From: Diphasiastrum complanatum
Lineage: Eukaryota; Streptophyta; Lycopodiopsida; Lycopodiales; Lycopodiaceae
Length of the DNA stretch: 64,000 nt
NCBI GenBank assembly: GCA_029204225.1
Contig: CM055097.1
Coordinates: 28,011,192-28,075,191, forward strand
Direction: 5' to 3'
Positions 23,021-57,271 of the stretch are shown piece after piece (the first letter of the stretch is position 1; each line of letters starts with the position of its first letter). Made by a program: the position numbers and the translations under genes. Below the pieces are notes generated by a model. It saw nothing but the letters and a program-made list of their open reading frames with translations. It was not told the origin of the DNA and ran no database searches.

Positions 23021-23337
23021 AATATATATTTTTTTTTCCAGTTTCAAGCATGTCTTCCCACCAATCCTCAAGTTCAAATGATCCATATGCAAATAAAATC
23101 GATATCCAGAAGATATGACAACTTGGTACCAGGAGGCAAGCACGTTCTTGATGCAGATTGACTTCCAGATACCTCTTCTATCTGGGTACCAAAGTCCATA
23201 TCTGTTGCACATGACCTATGCCTTTTATAATGCCACCGCAAGGTCGTGCAATTTCATCATCCCTCCAGTGAAAAATTTTGTATACAACATCTTTCTTTCT
23301 GGAGCAGACCTTCATAACTTCAGCTTCCCTTGGGGAG

Positions 23338-24685
23338 ATCAACTCTGATGGTTCCATTGCAAAACAGAAAGCATGGCTGGTGGCTAAAGGATTTACTCAA
23401 GTCCAAGGAGTGGATTATCAAGAAATTTTCAGTCCTGTTGTCAAGATGCAGTCAATCAGGACTCTGATTACGTTAGCAGCCGCGAAAGACCTCAAAATGC
23501 ACCAAATGGATGTCAAGACAACATTTCTCAATGACAATGTCGAAGAGGAGCTGTATAACTTCCAACCAGAAAGATTCGAAGTCAAAGGACAAGAGCACAA
23601 AGTGCGCAAGCTGCACAAAGCAATCTACGGTCTGAAACAGGCCGCAAGAGAATGGTTCGATAGAATCAACTCTTATCTCATTCAAAGGATTTGCAAACAA
23701 TTCAGCTGACTATAATGTTTATTCAAAGCATATAGGCACCAATTCATGTCACATAGCTCTTTACGTAGATGATGCATTTATTTTGTCTAATGACACTTCT
23801 CTTCTACACACTACTAAGAGTGATATGTCAAAGGAATTTGACATGACTGATTTAGGAGCTGTTCAATCTTTGCTAGGAATTCACATTACTAGAAATAGAC
23901 TTCATAATAAGATCTATCTTAGCCAGCAGACATATCTAAAAGACATTGTAGAAAAATTTCATATGTCTGATTGCAAACCAATTGATACTCCAATGGATCC
24001 AAGTATAGTATTGGCTAAACCTTCTTGTGCTGAGACTGATAGTGAAGTACTCGACTTAGCGAAGTACCCTTATCATTCACTAATCGAATCTTTAATGTAT
24101 GCGATGTTGTGTACTAGACCAGATTTAGCATATATTGTTAGCACGTTAAGTCAATTCATGTCTAATCCTAGGATCTCTCATTGGAAAGCATTAAAGAGAG
24201 TGATGAGATATATTCAGGAAAGTTTAGACCACATTTTGTGTTATGATGGAAATGCTATCGACCCACTCGTCCTGCAAGGCTACTCCGACAAGCAGAAATC
24301 AGTTGCGCTTTCTTCGACAGAGGCAAAGTACATCGCAACATGTGTAGAAACTGTATGGATCAGGTTATTATTTCACGACTTACATCACACTCAGTTCAAT
24401 GCTACCACCATTCTATGTGACAACTTAAGCTGTACTTCACTGTCACTGAATCCTAGATTTCTTGGCAAATCTAGGCACATAGAAATCCAGTATCATTTCA
24501 TTCGGGAGAAAGTTTTCTCAGGGCAAGTGATCCTTCAATACTGCTCCACAATAGAAATGGTCACAGACATCTTCACCAAAGCACTGCCCAGGATCAGGCG
24601 CTTTACCAAAGTTCTTCAACATGTTGAACCCGACGAAGATACCAAGGCACCAACCGTGACCTTAAGGAGGACTATTGGAAATTAA
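23338..24685 (+). pseudogene. Copia family A copy 1: reverse transcriptase and RNase H
   Basis: Truncated at the 5' side near 23338; a frameshift lies near 23690. Reverse transcriptase blocks: QGVDYQEIFSPVVKMQSIR, the KTTFLN turn, AIYGLKQAAREW, the LYVDD catalytic box (here ALYVDDAF near 23757-23780) and DLGAVQSLLGI. RNase H: SVALSSTEAKYI near 24300 and the CDNLS block near 24418. Compared with copy 2 about 90 bases are missing between GYSD and KQKS near 24285, which removes the first RNase H motif region (SDWGG). It ends at a stop just before the LTR. Confidence 0.9.
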
Positions 24686-25940
24686 GCCCACAGTTTCCTC
24701 CTTGGTGAATGACTAACTCTATTTCATGATTCTTCCTGCATGTTTATTGGTCATTGATCTAGGGTAAGGTGAAACCAACTTTGGTTCTACGTCTGCTCAT
24801 CTGATACATGCAGGAATCACAAACTTAGATAGACAACTTATTTGAAGAACGTTTACAACGGGCTTCCGGCTGATCTCCGGCAAAGGGTAACCAATCCTGT
24901 TATAATTTCAAGTTCAGATATTAAGTTCAATTACTTGAAGTCATTGAAGACTTGGCCATCTTCAAAGACTTCCAAGAACTAGCATTTAGAACAAGTCTGC
25001 AGAAATACACTAAGTGTCGCAACAGTCTGCAGAAATACACCAAGTGTCGCAACAGTCTGCAGAAATACACCAAGTGTCGCGACAGTCTACAGAAATGAAC
25101 TATGTTTTCAACAGCTTCGGCTTTTTTGCATTTTCCCGAAATACGATCTTTCATAGTTCAAAAGTTTAAGTTCAAGAGCTTTTGGCTTTTTCGCAAAATT
25201 TCGAAGAGAGAGAAAATGCCGAAGGTCATTTATTTTATAAGTTAAACTATTTCAAGGGCACCTTCGTCTTTTTAAGGGCACCTTCGGCTTTTTCGCAAAA
25301 TCTCGAAGAGAGAGAAAATGCCGAAGATCGTCTATTTTGAACGAGGAACGTTCCCAGTCACTTCCCGAAATTTGCTAAGTGAGAGAAAACCACTTCACTT
25401 AAAATGCGAAGTGAGAGAATCAGCGACGTCCTCGTTAGCGTCAACGATGCTAAATTATTGACCGTATACACTATGTACAGTCGTCACAAAAGCCATATAC
25501 TTTCAAGTACAACGGCTTTCCTAATTAGGTGACAAGCATTCAATGTAATTAATACACAAATGAAATCTATAAATAGATTATCCAGCACAGATTAGTGGTT
25601 GCTCCGTCCATGAGACACATTGTTTGAGCATCCCAATTACGCCGTCATTTTTGGTTGTAATTGCTATTCTGTATTGTGCTTCAGTGTAATATAGCAACAA
25701 CTTGTTTTTATTTGTGTACAACGTAGATGAATGCTTGTTGTGATTGAATGCACTTTCATCGCTGTTTGATCGCGTTTGTTTACTCACTATAATTAGAACA
25801 CGGACTTCTACGACTCCTCAATTTCTGATCAGACGATGGCCGTCTTTGACGCCCGAGGAACTCGCGTTATCACACTGCTCTTCCATTTACTTCAGAACTA
25901 TACTTCACGATTGAATCTAATTTTAGTAGTACCACATACA
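24672..25940 (+). mobile_element. Copia family A 3' LTR, copy 1
   Basis: Begins TATTGGAAATTAAG (the family start is TGTTGGAAATTAAG, seen at 52990) right after the purine-rich AAGGAGGAC. Similarity to 52990-54240 continues to about 25934, including a TATAAATAG box near 25570 and the block GATCAGACGATGGC...GAGGAACT...TTATCACA. It contains a 30-bp tandem repeat and several GAGAGAAAATGC-GAAGG blocks with hairpin potential. Confidence 0.75.
24991..25098. repeat. 30-bp tandem repeat inside the family A LTR
   Basis: Three full units (24991-25020, 25021-25050, 25051-25080) and a partial fourth, built on CAGTCTGCAGAAATACACCA plus AGTGTCGC. The units differ at three or four positions. The expansion is not present in the copy at 52990. 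Confidence 0.93.
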
Positions 25941-26736
25941 AACCATCTCTAATATCTTCGGTGGACTGTACTCTCATTTCAGAGTATGAATTAATTTTTA
26001 AGATATTGTTGGGCAATTAAAACACTTAAAAAACTGTGATTACGTTTAGCATAAGCTGTCTTTTAGACTGTTTTTGCATTTAGCAGCTAATTAGAACAGG
26101 AGAGCTGTTCCGCAATATTTTTGCTCTCTTCTCCATTCACGTTCTTCTATCTCCCTTGCCCCATCAGATGTGAGGTCCTCATCCAGCGGTAAAATACACT
26201 TGATAGATGCCATTTGATTTATTCATGTTTTCCAAAGCTTTTTTCATCATTGGAGGAGTGTTGTCCTCCCTCCAACTATAATCAATGATAAGAGAGTACA
26301 CATTCTCCCAATATTATAGGCAAGGGTGGCATTTTAAAAAATCTGTGGTCTATAAGACATAATCAAAGCACATGAAAGCGAAATGCAAAAAATACAAAAT
26401 CTTCATGAGAAAAAGAATAATGGTTTTTAAAAACGCCACCTTTGGCTTATAATGCCATGGAGGGGCAAAGCCCATTCTACCTCTTTTAGTGCCCAACATT
26501 AACTCTTGGCTCACCCTACAAAATCATAAAGGATAGCCGCTGCATTTTTGCCCATAATTCAGACTGCTTAAAAAGCAAAATGGGCAACCCATCGTTTTCA
26601 AGAGTGATTATGTTTTGCAGATGCAAATTATGGTTCATATGGTCATGGGAAAAAAGATTAGTTTTAAAATCGCTGATTATGTTTTTCAAATACATATTCT
26701 AGTGCATAATGGTCACGTGAAAAAGCAGTCACTTAT
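25941..26736. other. Intergenic stretch upstream of TIMELESS, nothing recognised
   Basis: AT-rich, with no coding or clear repeat. It lies between the copia LTR and the foldback cluster in front of TIMELESS. Confidence 0.4.
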
Positions 26737-26873
26737 CCTTTACGCAATGGAATGAGCCGGGCAGATGACATTCTGCTGGGTAAAGAATCATATTCTTGAC
26801 CTCTTTGGGCCACACTTATGATCTTTATAGGGCAGAATGTCATCTATTCGCCTCATTCCATAATAGGTAAAGG
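26737..26873. repeat. Foldback element 1 upstream of TIMELESS
   Basis: Arms 26737-26776 and 26832-26873 are inverted copies (both read CCTTTAC...GGAATGAG...AGATGACATTCTGC outward-in), about 40 bases each with a loop of about 55 bases. MITE-like; no target duplication was established. Confidence 0.85.
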
Positions 26874-27111
26874 CGGAACTCTTGAGGAGGCGTCCTTCTT
26901 TGGCATGAGATCCGTTTTTACATTTTTTTTTTGTGTAAATTTGTTTACACACAAATTTTGGACGCAAGGTAAGTGTAAAAAAACATAAATTTGTTTACGT
27001 GCACCTTCCGTCACTCGGATAGTGCATGTAAAAAAAATTCACCACATAAAATTATGTCTCTCACATTTCGTTTTGTGAGGTTAAATTAATTTGTCACAAA
27101 AAATATTTTGC

Positions 27112-27222
27112 CGGACAGATTCCATTTTGTGAGGCTCCACCATTTTCTTTTTTAAAATGTCGTAATATCATTTTTTTTTTAATGAAGAAAAAGGAGGCGC
27201 CTCACAGAATGGAATCTGTGCG
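27112..27222. repeat. Foldback element 2 upstream of TIMELESS
   Basis: Arms 27112-27138 and 27193-27222 are inverted copies around CACAGATTCCATT/AATGGAATCTGTG with an A/T-rich loop. About 110 bases in total. Confidence 0.85.
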
Positions 27223-27245
27223 ACTTCTTTTAAATTTTTTTTTTA

Positions 27246-27490
27246 ACATGCACTTTCCGGATGTCAAAAAGTGCATGTAAAAAGAACTTACTTTTTTTAT
27301 ACATGCACTTTCGTGCGGAAGTTGCTTATAGAATTTTTTTTCCGGCAAAAATATCATTAAAAAAAATACAAACTGAAATTAAAGTAGGGAAGTTCGTCTC
27401 CTTGGGGGCATTCCGCCCGAGGAAAAGCTTATGCCCTTGGGCCGGAAGGTGTATGTAAAATAAGTGATTCTTTTTTACATGCATCTTCCG
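27246..27490. repeat. Foldback cluster 3 (TTTTACATGCA hairpins)
   Basis: Inverted words ACATGCACTT/AAGTGCATGT recur: 27246-27255 with 27270-27279, the latter again with 27291-27308, and 27443-27460 with 27473-27490 (CGGAAGGTGTATGTAAAA against TTTTACATGCATCTTCCG). Related single words occur near 27010-27040. The cluster ends 210 bases before the TIMELESS start codon, so it is likely in its promoter or 5' untranslated region. Confidence 0.8.
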
Positions 27491-27700
27491 CCAAGAAAAT
27501 GGGTTGTGAAAATTTTGTTTCCACTTAGACAAAAAATTAAGAAGGGAGGGTGGCTCCCCTTTCGAGCGGAATACAAAAATTCAGCACCGTCGACTCTCCC
27601 GCCCATGTTTCTTTGCAAAACTACCCCCGCGTGTTTCAATGTTCATTTCCCTCGATCGGCAGCAAGCGAGGTAAGATAAGGGAGGGAGGAAGAGAAGGAG

Positions 27701-50800
<23,100 letters not shown>

Positions 50801-51940
50801 ATTTGTTTTTCAAGCCTTGGTTGAATCTTATGCTGCAAATTATTGCTGAAGCATTTTTGGTAAGTAAAAGTTGTGTCTCGACATCCTGCTTTTACAAAAA
50901 TGGATTTCTGTACATAACAAGCTCTGAATTTCTATATGATCCGTTTCTTCCCTAAGCATGTGTTTGAGAAATTTAAATACATTAGCATTGATAAGAAAGC
51001 CTTCCAAAAGAAGATTTTATTCAACTACATAACTGCTACTGTAGTGCTAAGATACCAAATTAGTCAAATCAAGAGAAAACTATGCTCATGTTTGTATTCA
51101 TTTACAAACTGGTAAATGAATCATTACCAAAGGTTTTTTGAAGACTAATAATCAACAAATGGTACATTATTCACATAATGGGAAGAACATTTCCAAAAAT
51201 TGTTAAGGAATTTGGTGATCAATGAACAAAAAACATAATTCAAGGAAAAGAATTGCAACGAACATGAAATGCAAGCTTGCATGTTGGGTAGAAATATACA
51301 AATCTGGTTTGCATTGGGGATCATTAAGTTGAGGCGGATATATAACTATGTAGCATTTAAGGATTTTAGATTATTTGAAACTTGCAATTGTTTGGAGTTA
51401 TGGGAATGATCTTAGTGTTTTTGGCAAATATGGTAGTTGCCATGAGTGGTATGGGAAATAAGGATAATGATAAGCTTGTTGAGTATATGCATGGTTAAGG
51501 CATAACATGAGACTATGTTACGAGTGATTGTCACATCTTTTTAAAGATCGGAAAGTTTTTGAGGACAAAAATAGATATTTGAACAAAAATTGGATATTAG
51601 AGGCACTATATTTGCCAAGCGAATATAAAGTTAAGAGACATAGATGAAGGTGAGAAAACAAGATTTATCTCAAAAAGAAAGGTTTTTACATGGAAAGTGG
51701 ACTTTTATAGATAGGTATTGTCAATTTGATTCTTTTTAGTAATTTGACTTGGATTGTGTATGTTTTAGCTTTGAAATAACAGATTAATTTTTACGGCAAT
51801 GGTAGAGTTTAATTGATACAATGTTTTTGAGACAATGTACGCGTCAAATCATGCAAGATCTGGGCCCTTGTATCACCATAATTTGAAGAGAATAATTAAA
51901 AAAATTAGTGAATATAAAATTTGGAGCTGGGCTATTGCAA
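50801..51940. other. 3' flank of TIMELESS, nothing else recognised
   Basis: AT-rich; no coding. The TIMELESS 3' untranslated region should occupy the first few hundred bases. Confidence 0.45.
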
Positions 51941-52420
51941 AGATCACCAAGAAGACTAAAATGAGGACATGATCAACACCCTCAAAGAGACTAGTGGGAG
52001 CCAAACCACCCATCCAAGTAAGTTGTATCCAAACGCTTCACCCTCGAGCCATTGCAAGTGAATACCAGAGGAGAGGAGAGAAATCGACAATTTAGATCCA
52101 AAAGCTTAGAATGGAGGAGGGCGTGTCCCTACCTGTATACATAGGGGTAGGAAGCCTGTGCGTGCACCCGTGCAACCTCCCATGCAATCCATCTAACCAT
52201 AGGTCACATATCCCATGCTATTCTCATGCATACAACCGTCACACGCCATGCATTGCTCCACATGTTTCAATGGGAGTGTTTGGGTCCTTTCAAGGTTATT
52301 AGTTACAAATTGGCCTTGACATGGAATTAAATCGAGGTGTAACCAACAATCTTGAATACTGGAGGGCCGGTTCACCATATTAAGACTTTTCCAAATCCTT
52401 AGCTGAATATGGATGTAACA
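51941..52420 (-). mobile_element. LTR family C, copy 4
   Basis: On minus it starts TGTTACATCC (52420). It shares with copy 1 CATGGAAT, GGAGGGCCGGT, CACCATATTA, GAGTGTTTGGGTCCT and CCAAACCACCCA-type blocks. Just below its lower edge GGAGCTGGGCTATTGCAA parallels the leader and primer site GAGCTGGGCTCTGATACCA of copy 1 but is mutated, so it was a 5' LTR too. Confidence 0.75.
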
Positions 52421-52989
52421 TGTATACTTTGAATTATGTGATAAAACATTCAAATAAGAAGCTGATCATGAAGAAATTGGTTGTACATTAGTTGTGAAAA
52501 GCATAGGCAATGATGCTACAACAAGTTCAAGGATGTCTCAAAAAAGTTTTTTGAGACCGATACAACTTCCAATCAATCATAATACATTTGCTTTCATACA
52601 AGTGACTAGAAGAGTCGACATGCAAAAAACTAATGGAACTTTACAATTTGCCAAAATGGATTATTGAGACATAAGCCAATTTGTTTTTAAAAAACCATTA
52701 AGACACAATTTGACAATTCAGGAAAAGTGAAGAGGGATTGCAATTCGAAAGAGATGTTTTTCATGTGCACAAAAGGAAGAGAAGAAAGTGACATCAAATC
52801 ATAAAAAGATGTTTTACATGTGCACAAAAGAAGGTAGAGAAAGGAAATTAATTTTTGGGATAAAAAAAATCAGTAAAAAAAGTGAAGAATACTAGGGTCG
52901 GTATGATATTGGGATGAGAGGATTGGAAGGAAATACCTTCAAATTCCCAAAAATGGAAAATGAGGACCTATATCCCTCTTGACCAAAGC
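52421..52989. other. Spacer without recognised genes
   Basis: A-rich; the word GAGATGTTTTTCATGTGCACAAAAG recurs in altered form about 55 bases apart near 52755 and 52808. Nothing else seen. Confidence 0.4.
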
Positions 52990-54240
52990 CTGTTGGAAAT
53001 TAAGTCCGCAGTTGTCTCTTTGGTGAATACTAGTTTCTATTTCAAGATTCTTCCTGCATGTTTATTGATCGTTGACAGATGCAACCTACTTTGGTTCTAT
53101 GTCTGCTCATCTGATACTTGCAGGACTCACGGCTGAATTACTCAAAGTCGACTTCATCGACTTTCCGGCTAATAACAAAGGGTATCCATTCCCGTCTGTT
53201 TCTACATTCGAATGTCAAGCTATTCGAAGACATCGAAGACCTAGCCATCTTCGATGACTTCGACCATCAGTTAACTAAACAACTTCGAAGTGTCCGACCT
53301 GTCCGACATCTTTGACGACTTCGACCGTTGGTTCACTAAACAACTTTGAAGTGTATGACTTGTTCGACATCTTTCGACGACCTTGACCTGCTTCTATCCG
53401 AAGTGTTCGACTTTCTGACTACTTGCGAGCGACAGACTCAGCTACTTCTGTCCGAAGTGTTCGAACTACATGACTTCATCGACAACTTCAGGAAAGTCAT
53501 TTCTCGATAGTAACTTCTTTTCAAGTATTTCGAAGAAGTAAACTCTTTGTTGACTTTTTTGCATTTTTTCAAAATGCGACAAAACAGTCACTTCAACAAA
53601 TGAACTGTTTTTTCAACACCTTCAAGTTTTTCGCAAAAATGCGAAGTGAGAGAAAAATACGAAGGTTGTCTATTTCAATGAGAAACGTCTCTAGCCACTT
53701 TCCGAAATATGCGAAGTGAGAGAAAATATGCAGTCCGCGTCAGTGATCTCGAGTCTCTGACCATGTATTCATTGTACAACTGTCATTCTGTCGTAGTACT
53801 TCAACTACTCCCTGAGTACAACGAAGTACTTGGTTAGATGACAAACATTTATTGTAATTAAATACAGGATGCGGTGTATAAATACATCTTCCTTACACAT
53901 TCTCCATGATGCTCCGCCAACAGAGTGAATGATATCGAGCATCCAAGTTACTCCTCCATTTATGGCTGTAACGCATTCACTGTTGTTCAAGCTTTCATTG
54001 TAATATAGAAGCAACATGTTCTATCATTTGTGTTTAACGTAGATGTATGTTGTGATTTGATTACACTCTTACTGCTTGTTCTTGCTTGTTCACTCACTCT
54101 GATCAGATCGCGGACGTCTATGGCTCCTTAGTATCTGATCAGACAATGGCTGTTTTTGACACCTGAGGAACTTACATTATCACACAACACTATCATTTCA
54201 CATTCTAAACTGATCTTCATTACGAATCTGATTTACAGTA
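52990..54240 (+). mobile_element. Copia family A 5' LTR, copy 2
   Basis: Starts TGTTGGAAATTAAGTCC. It matches 24672-25934 in order, including GCATGTTTATTG, CATCTGATAC(A/T)TGCAGGA, GAAGTGAGAGAAAAT blocks, TATAAATAC (near 53877) and GATCAGACAATGGC...TTATCACA. It has repeated CGAC/TTCG words (CTTCGAAGTGT...CGACTTCGACC). The exact right end is uncertain because similarity extends to about 54240. Confidence 0.75.
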
Positions 54241-54551
54241 ATACAAAGAAATTAGAATCATTGACAAGTTCAATGGATCTAACTTCTATATCTGGAAGTT
54301 AAAACTCTAGATGATGTTAATAGATAGAGATCTTTGCACTTGATTTATTATCGAATCTATATGAGACCCAAGATGTAACCACCAGGTTACACCTTAGAAG
54401 GAAGTTCTTCACACTTAGTATGTCTTATTCTACAACCATCACTTCTCACATCAACAACTTTAAATCTTTAATGGATCAGTTGTCAGCTATAGGATGTGCT
54501 ATTCAAGATGATAATGTCGTTATGACCTGGCTTTCTTCTTTTGAACTATCA
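54241..54551 (+). pseudogene. Copia family A copy 2: gag fragment
   Basis: IDKFNGSNFYIWKLKL then stop, an RRKFFTLSMS segment and NNFKSLMDQLSAIGC: a copia gag (UBN2) broken by stops and a deletion. Similarity ends at about 54551, exactly where inverted LTR sequence begins. Confidence 0.8.
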
Positions 54552-54940
54552 TGACAGAATGACGGTTGTACAATGAATACATGGTCAGACGAACTCGAGA
54601 TCGTTGACGTGAATGAGAATGTCGCATATTTTCTCTCACTTCGCATATCTCGGGAAGTGGCCAAGGACGTTTCTTGTTGAAATAGACAACCTTCGCATTT
54701 TTCTCTCACTCGCATTTTTGCGAAAAAAAACACGAAGGTGTCAGAAAAACTCGAAGGTGTTGAAAAAATAGTTCATTTGGTTGAAGATGGCCAGGTCTTC
54801 AATGTTCTTCAAATAGCTTGACATTAGAATGTAGAAACATACGGGAATTGATACCCTTTGTTATGATGTAGATTAGCAGGAAAGTCGATGAAGTCAACTT
54901 CGAGTAATTCGGTCGTGATTCTTGCAGGTATCAGACGAGC
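54552..54940 (-). mobile_element. Inverted fragment of family A LTR inside copy 2
   Basis: The reverse complement matches 53105-53790 of the adjacent LTR: the arms share GAATTACTC(A/G)AAGT, GACTTCATCGACTTTCC and ACAACTGTCATTCTG-type blocks, with about 300 bases missing in the middle of this copy. LTR and inverted piece, about 760 bases apart, could pair as a long hairpin. Confidence 0.88.
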
Positions 54941-54948
54941 CCAGCAGT

Positions 54949-55317
54949 TCAAAGATGTTTCACTTTTTTAGATGTTTGGGTCTCAGCCATGGCCTTGAAT
55001 CTCTTGAAGCATTCAAAGGCTTCTGATTTGTGCTTAATGAACATAATTGTAGACCATCTAGAATAATCATCTATAAAAGTGATAAAATAAATTGCATCTC
55101 CTAAGGATGGAGTTGGCATTAGACCACAAAGATCACTATGTACAAGGTCTAATACATGCTTTGTCTTGATTGAATGTGTTCTGGGAAATTTGCTCCTAGA
55201 GTGTTTGCCACAGATGCAAGATTCATAGAAAAATGATTTCCTATCTAATGAAAAAGAGAAATACAGTCCATCAACTAAATTATTACAACGCATGTAAGAA
55301 AGTGATCTTGTACTCAC
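54949..55317 (-). pseudogene. Copia integrase fragment, antisense within copy 2
   Basis: 122 codons without a stop on minus. Integrase HHCC end (ESCICGKHSRSKF), LDLVHSDLCGLM with the first catalytic Asp of D-D-35-E, YFITFIDDYSRWS and FKAMAETQTSKK. It is continuous on its downstream side with the inverted LTR piece and on its upstream side abuts plus-strand reverse transcriptase near 55330-55390. Confidence 0.88.
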
Positions 55318-55389
55318 GTGTCCAAATCGTTCGTTTCATTTCGAGTTATCTTTCACACCTCTTTCCAACAAACAAGTGGATCTTCAAGA

Positions 55390-56557
55390 AGAAGATCAAC
55401 TCTGATGGTTCCATTGCTAAATGGAAAGCATGGCTGGTGGCTGAATAATTCACTCAAGTCCAAGGAGTGGATTATCAAGAAATTTTCAGTCCTGTCATCA
55501 AGATGCAGTCAATCAGGACTCTGATTGCGTTAGCAGCTGCATAAGACCTCGAAATGCACCAAATGGATGTCAAGACAACATTCCTCAATGACAACGTTGA
55601 AGAGGAGCTGTATACCTTCCAATTGAAAGGATTCGAAGTCAAAGGCCAAGAGCACAAAGTGTGCAAGATGCACAAAGCAATCTACGGTCTGAAACAGGCC
55701 GCAAGAGCATGGTTCGATAGAATCAACTCTTATTTCATTCAATTGGGATTTGAAAACAATTCAGCTGACTGTAATGTTTATTCGAAGCATATAGGCACCA
55801 ATTCAGTTCACATAGCTCTTTACGTAGATGATGTATTTATTTTGTCTAATGACACTTCTCTTCTGTACACTACTAAGAGTGATCTGTCAAAGGAATTTGA
55901 CATGACTGATTTAGGAGCTGTCCATTCTTTGCTAGGAATTCAGGCTTCAGAAGAAGATCTATCTTAGCCAACATACATATCTAAAAGGCATTTTAGAAAA
56001 GTTTTATATGTCTGATTGCAAACCAATCGATATTCCAATGGATCCAAGTATAGTATTGACTAAACCTACTAGTGCTGATTATGATAGTGAAGTATTCGAC
56101 ATAGTGAAGTACCCTTATCATTCACTAATAGGATCTTTGATGCATGTAATGCTGTGTACTAGACCAAATTTAGCATACAATGTTAGCACGTTAAGTCAAT
56201 TCATGTCTAATCCTAGGATCTCTCATTGGAAAGCATTAAAGAGAGTGATGAGATATATTCAGGGAAGTTTAGATCACATTTTGTGTTATGATGAAAATGC
56301 TATCGACCAACTCGTCCTACGAGGCTAAGCCGACTCAGATTGGGGAGGAACAGTCTCTACTAGAAAATCTACCTCCGGGTTTTGTTTCTATCTGACAAGG
56401 GGACTGATTTCATGGAACTCAAGGAAGCAGAAATCAGTTGCGCTTTTTTCGACAGAAGCACAATACATCGCAACATGTCAAGCTTTAAGAGAAGCTGTAT
56501 GGATCGGGTTGTTACTTCACGACTTACATCACACTCAGTTCAATGCTACCACCATTA
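55390..56557 (+). pseudogene. Copia family A copy 2: reverse transcriptase and RNase H
   Basis: Reverse transcriptase: QGVDYQEIFSPVIKMQSIR, KTTFLNDNVEEE, AIYGLKQAARAWF, IALYVDDVFIL with an intact catalytic box, DLGAVHSLLGI. Stops at 55446, 55542 and 55965. RNase H: RG-stop-ADSDWGGTV near 56322-56350, SVALFSTEAQYIA. Similarity to copy 1 (23338-24410) is about 90 percent by eye. It is cut at 56557 in the middle of RNase H; no 3' LTR follows. Confidence 0.9.
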
Positions 56558-56890
56558 GGGGATATTAGAACTCAAAATGGGCCCTTCATCAAGATGCTGT
56601 TTTTGACTTAGCACGCTTTCAACACTTATGTGTCCCAATGAATGGTGTCCATTTGTGACGAACTGTAACAGTGGTTGACGGACGGAAATTGTATTTAACT
56701 TTCCCGGCCAAATTTTTGTGATTTTCAAATATCTCGCGGGACAGAACAAACAATTGTAATTGGACCACAGTTACTGCCCGAATACTCTTACGCTGCCCGT
56801 TATTGTTCACTCGAGGTTGATTTGACGTCAATAGTCATAAACTGTGGTTAACTAATCCTTGTAGTTTAGGAACTTCTTGTCATTCATAGG
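56558..56890. other. Spacer between two copia elements
   Basis: No coding or repeat recognised. It is the target region of the 56896-60370 insertion. Confidence 0.4.
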
Positions 56891-56895
56891 CATAC
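56891..56895. repeat. Target-site duplication, left copy (element D)
   Basis: CATAC, repeated at 60371-60375 directly after the 3' LTR. Confidence 0.85.
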
Positions 56896-57258
56896 TGGTA
56901 GAATTACTGTTAATGGGCAATGCCACTTTGTTTGCTATTTATAGACATACTTGAAATGTAATAGATAAATGTGGTAAAGGCCAAATGTGCCTTAAGTCAA
57001 GTTTAATATATTTTGGGTCCCTCCCAATGTAAAAGTGGCTGAGGCCTTTTATGAAGACGTGTAACCTCTCTCTCTCTCTCTCTCTCTCTCACTTGTTGAA
57101 TTCTGAGGCCTTTTATGAAGACGTGTAACCTCTCTCTCTCTCTCTCACTTGTTGAATTCTCAGATTGTAGTGTGCAAGTTCAAGTATAGAGCAATGGTGT
57201 TCTCTCTCTCTTTTTGTCCTATGTGATTGCTTATGTGCATGCTCTGATTTCACACACA
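56896..57258 (+). mobile_element. 5' LTR of element D
   Basis: Starts TGGTAGAATT (the 3' LTR has TGTTAGAATT) and ends CACACACA. Contains TATTTATAG near 56937 as promoter candidate. A segment of about 62 bases with AGGCCTTTTATGAAGACGTG, a CT tract and CACTTGTTGAATTCT is tandemly duplicated (about 57043-57164); the 3' LTR has one copy with a longer CT tract. Confidence 0.9.
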
Positions 57259-57271
57259 TGGCATCAAAGCC
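57259..57271 (+). other. Primer-binding site of element D
   Basis: TGGCATCAAAGCC immediately after the LTR CA; two transitions from the common TGGTATCAGAGCC. Confidence 0.8.

Noticed and set aside
22550..23161. 203-codon plus-strand open frame as a gene
   Set aside because: Most of it is Ser/His/Thr-rich translation of the degenerate CTCTCAACTGCG repeat, open in more than one frame, with no domain.
24991..25098. CRISPR-like array of 30-bp repeats
   Set aside because: The units abut without unique spacers and lie in a plant retrotransposon LTR; it is a simple tandem repeat.
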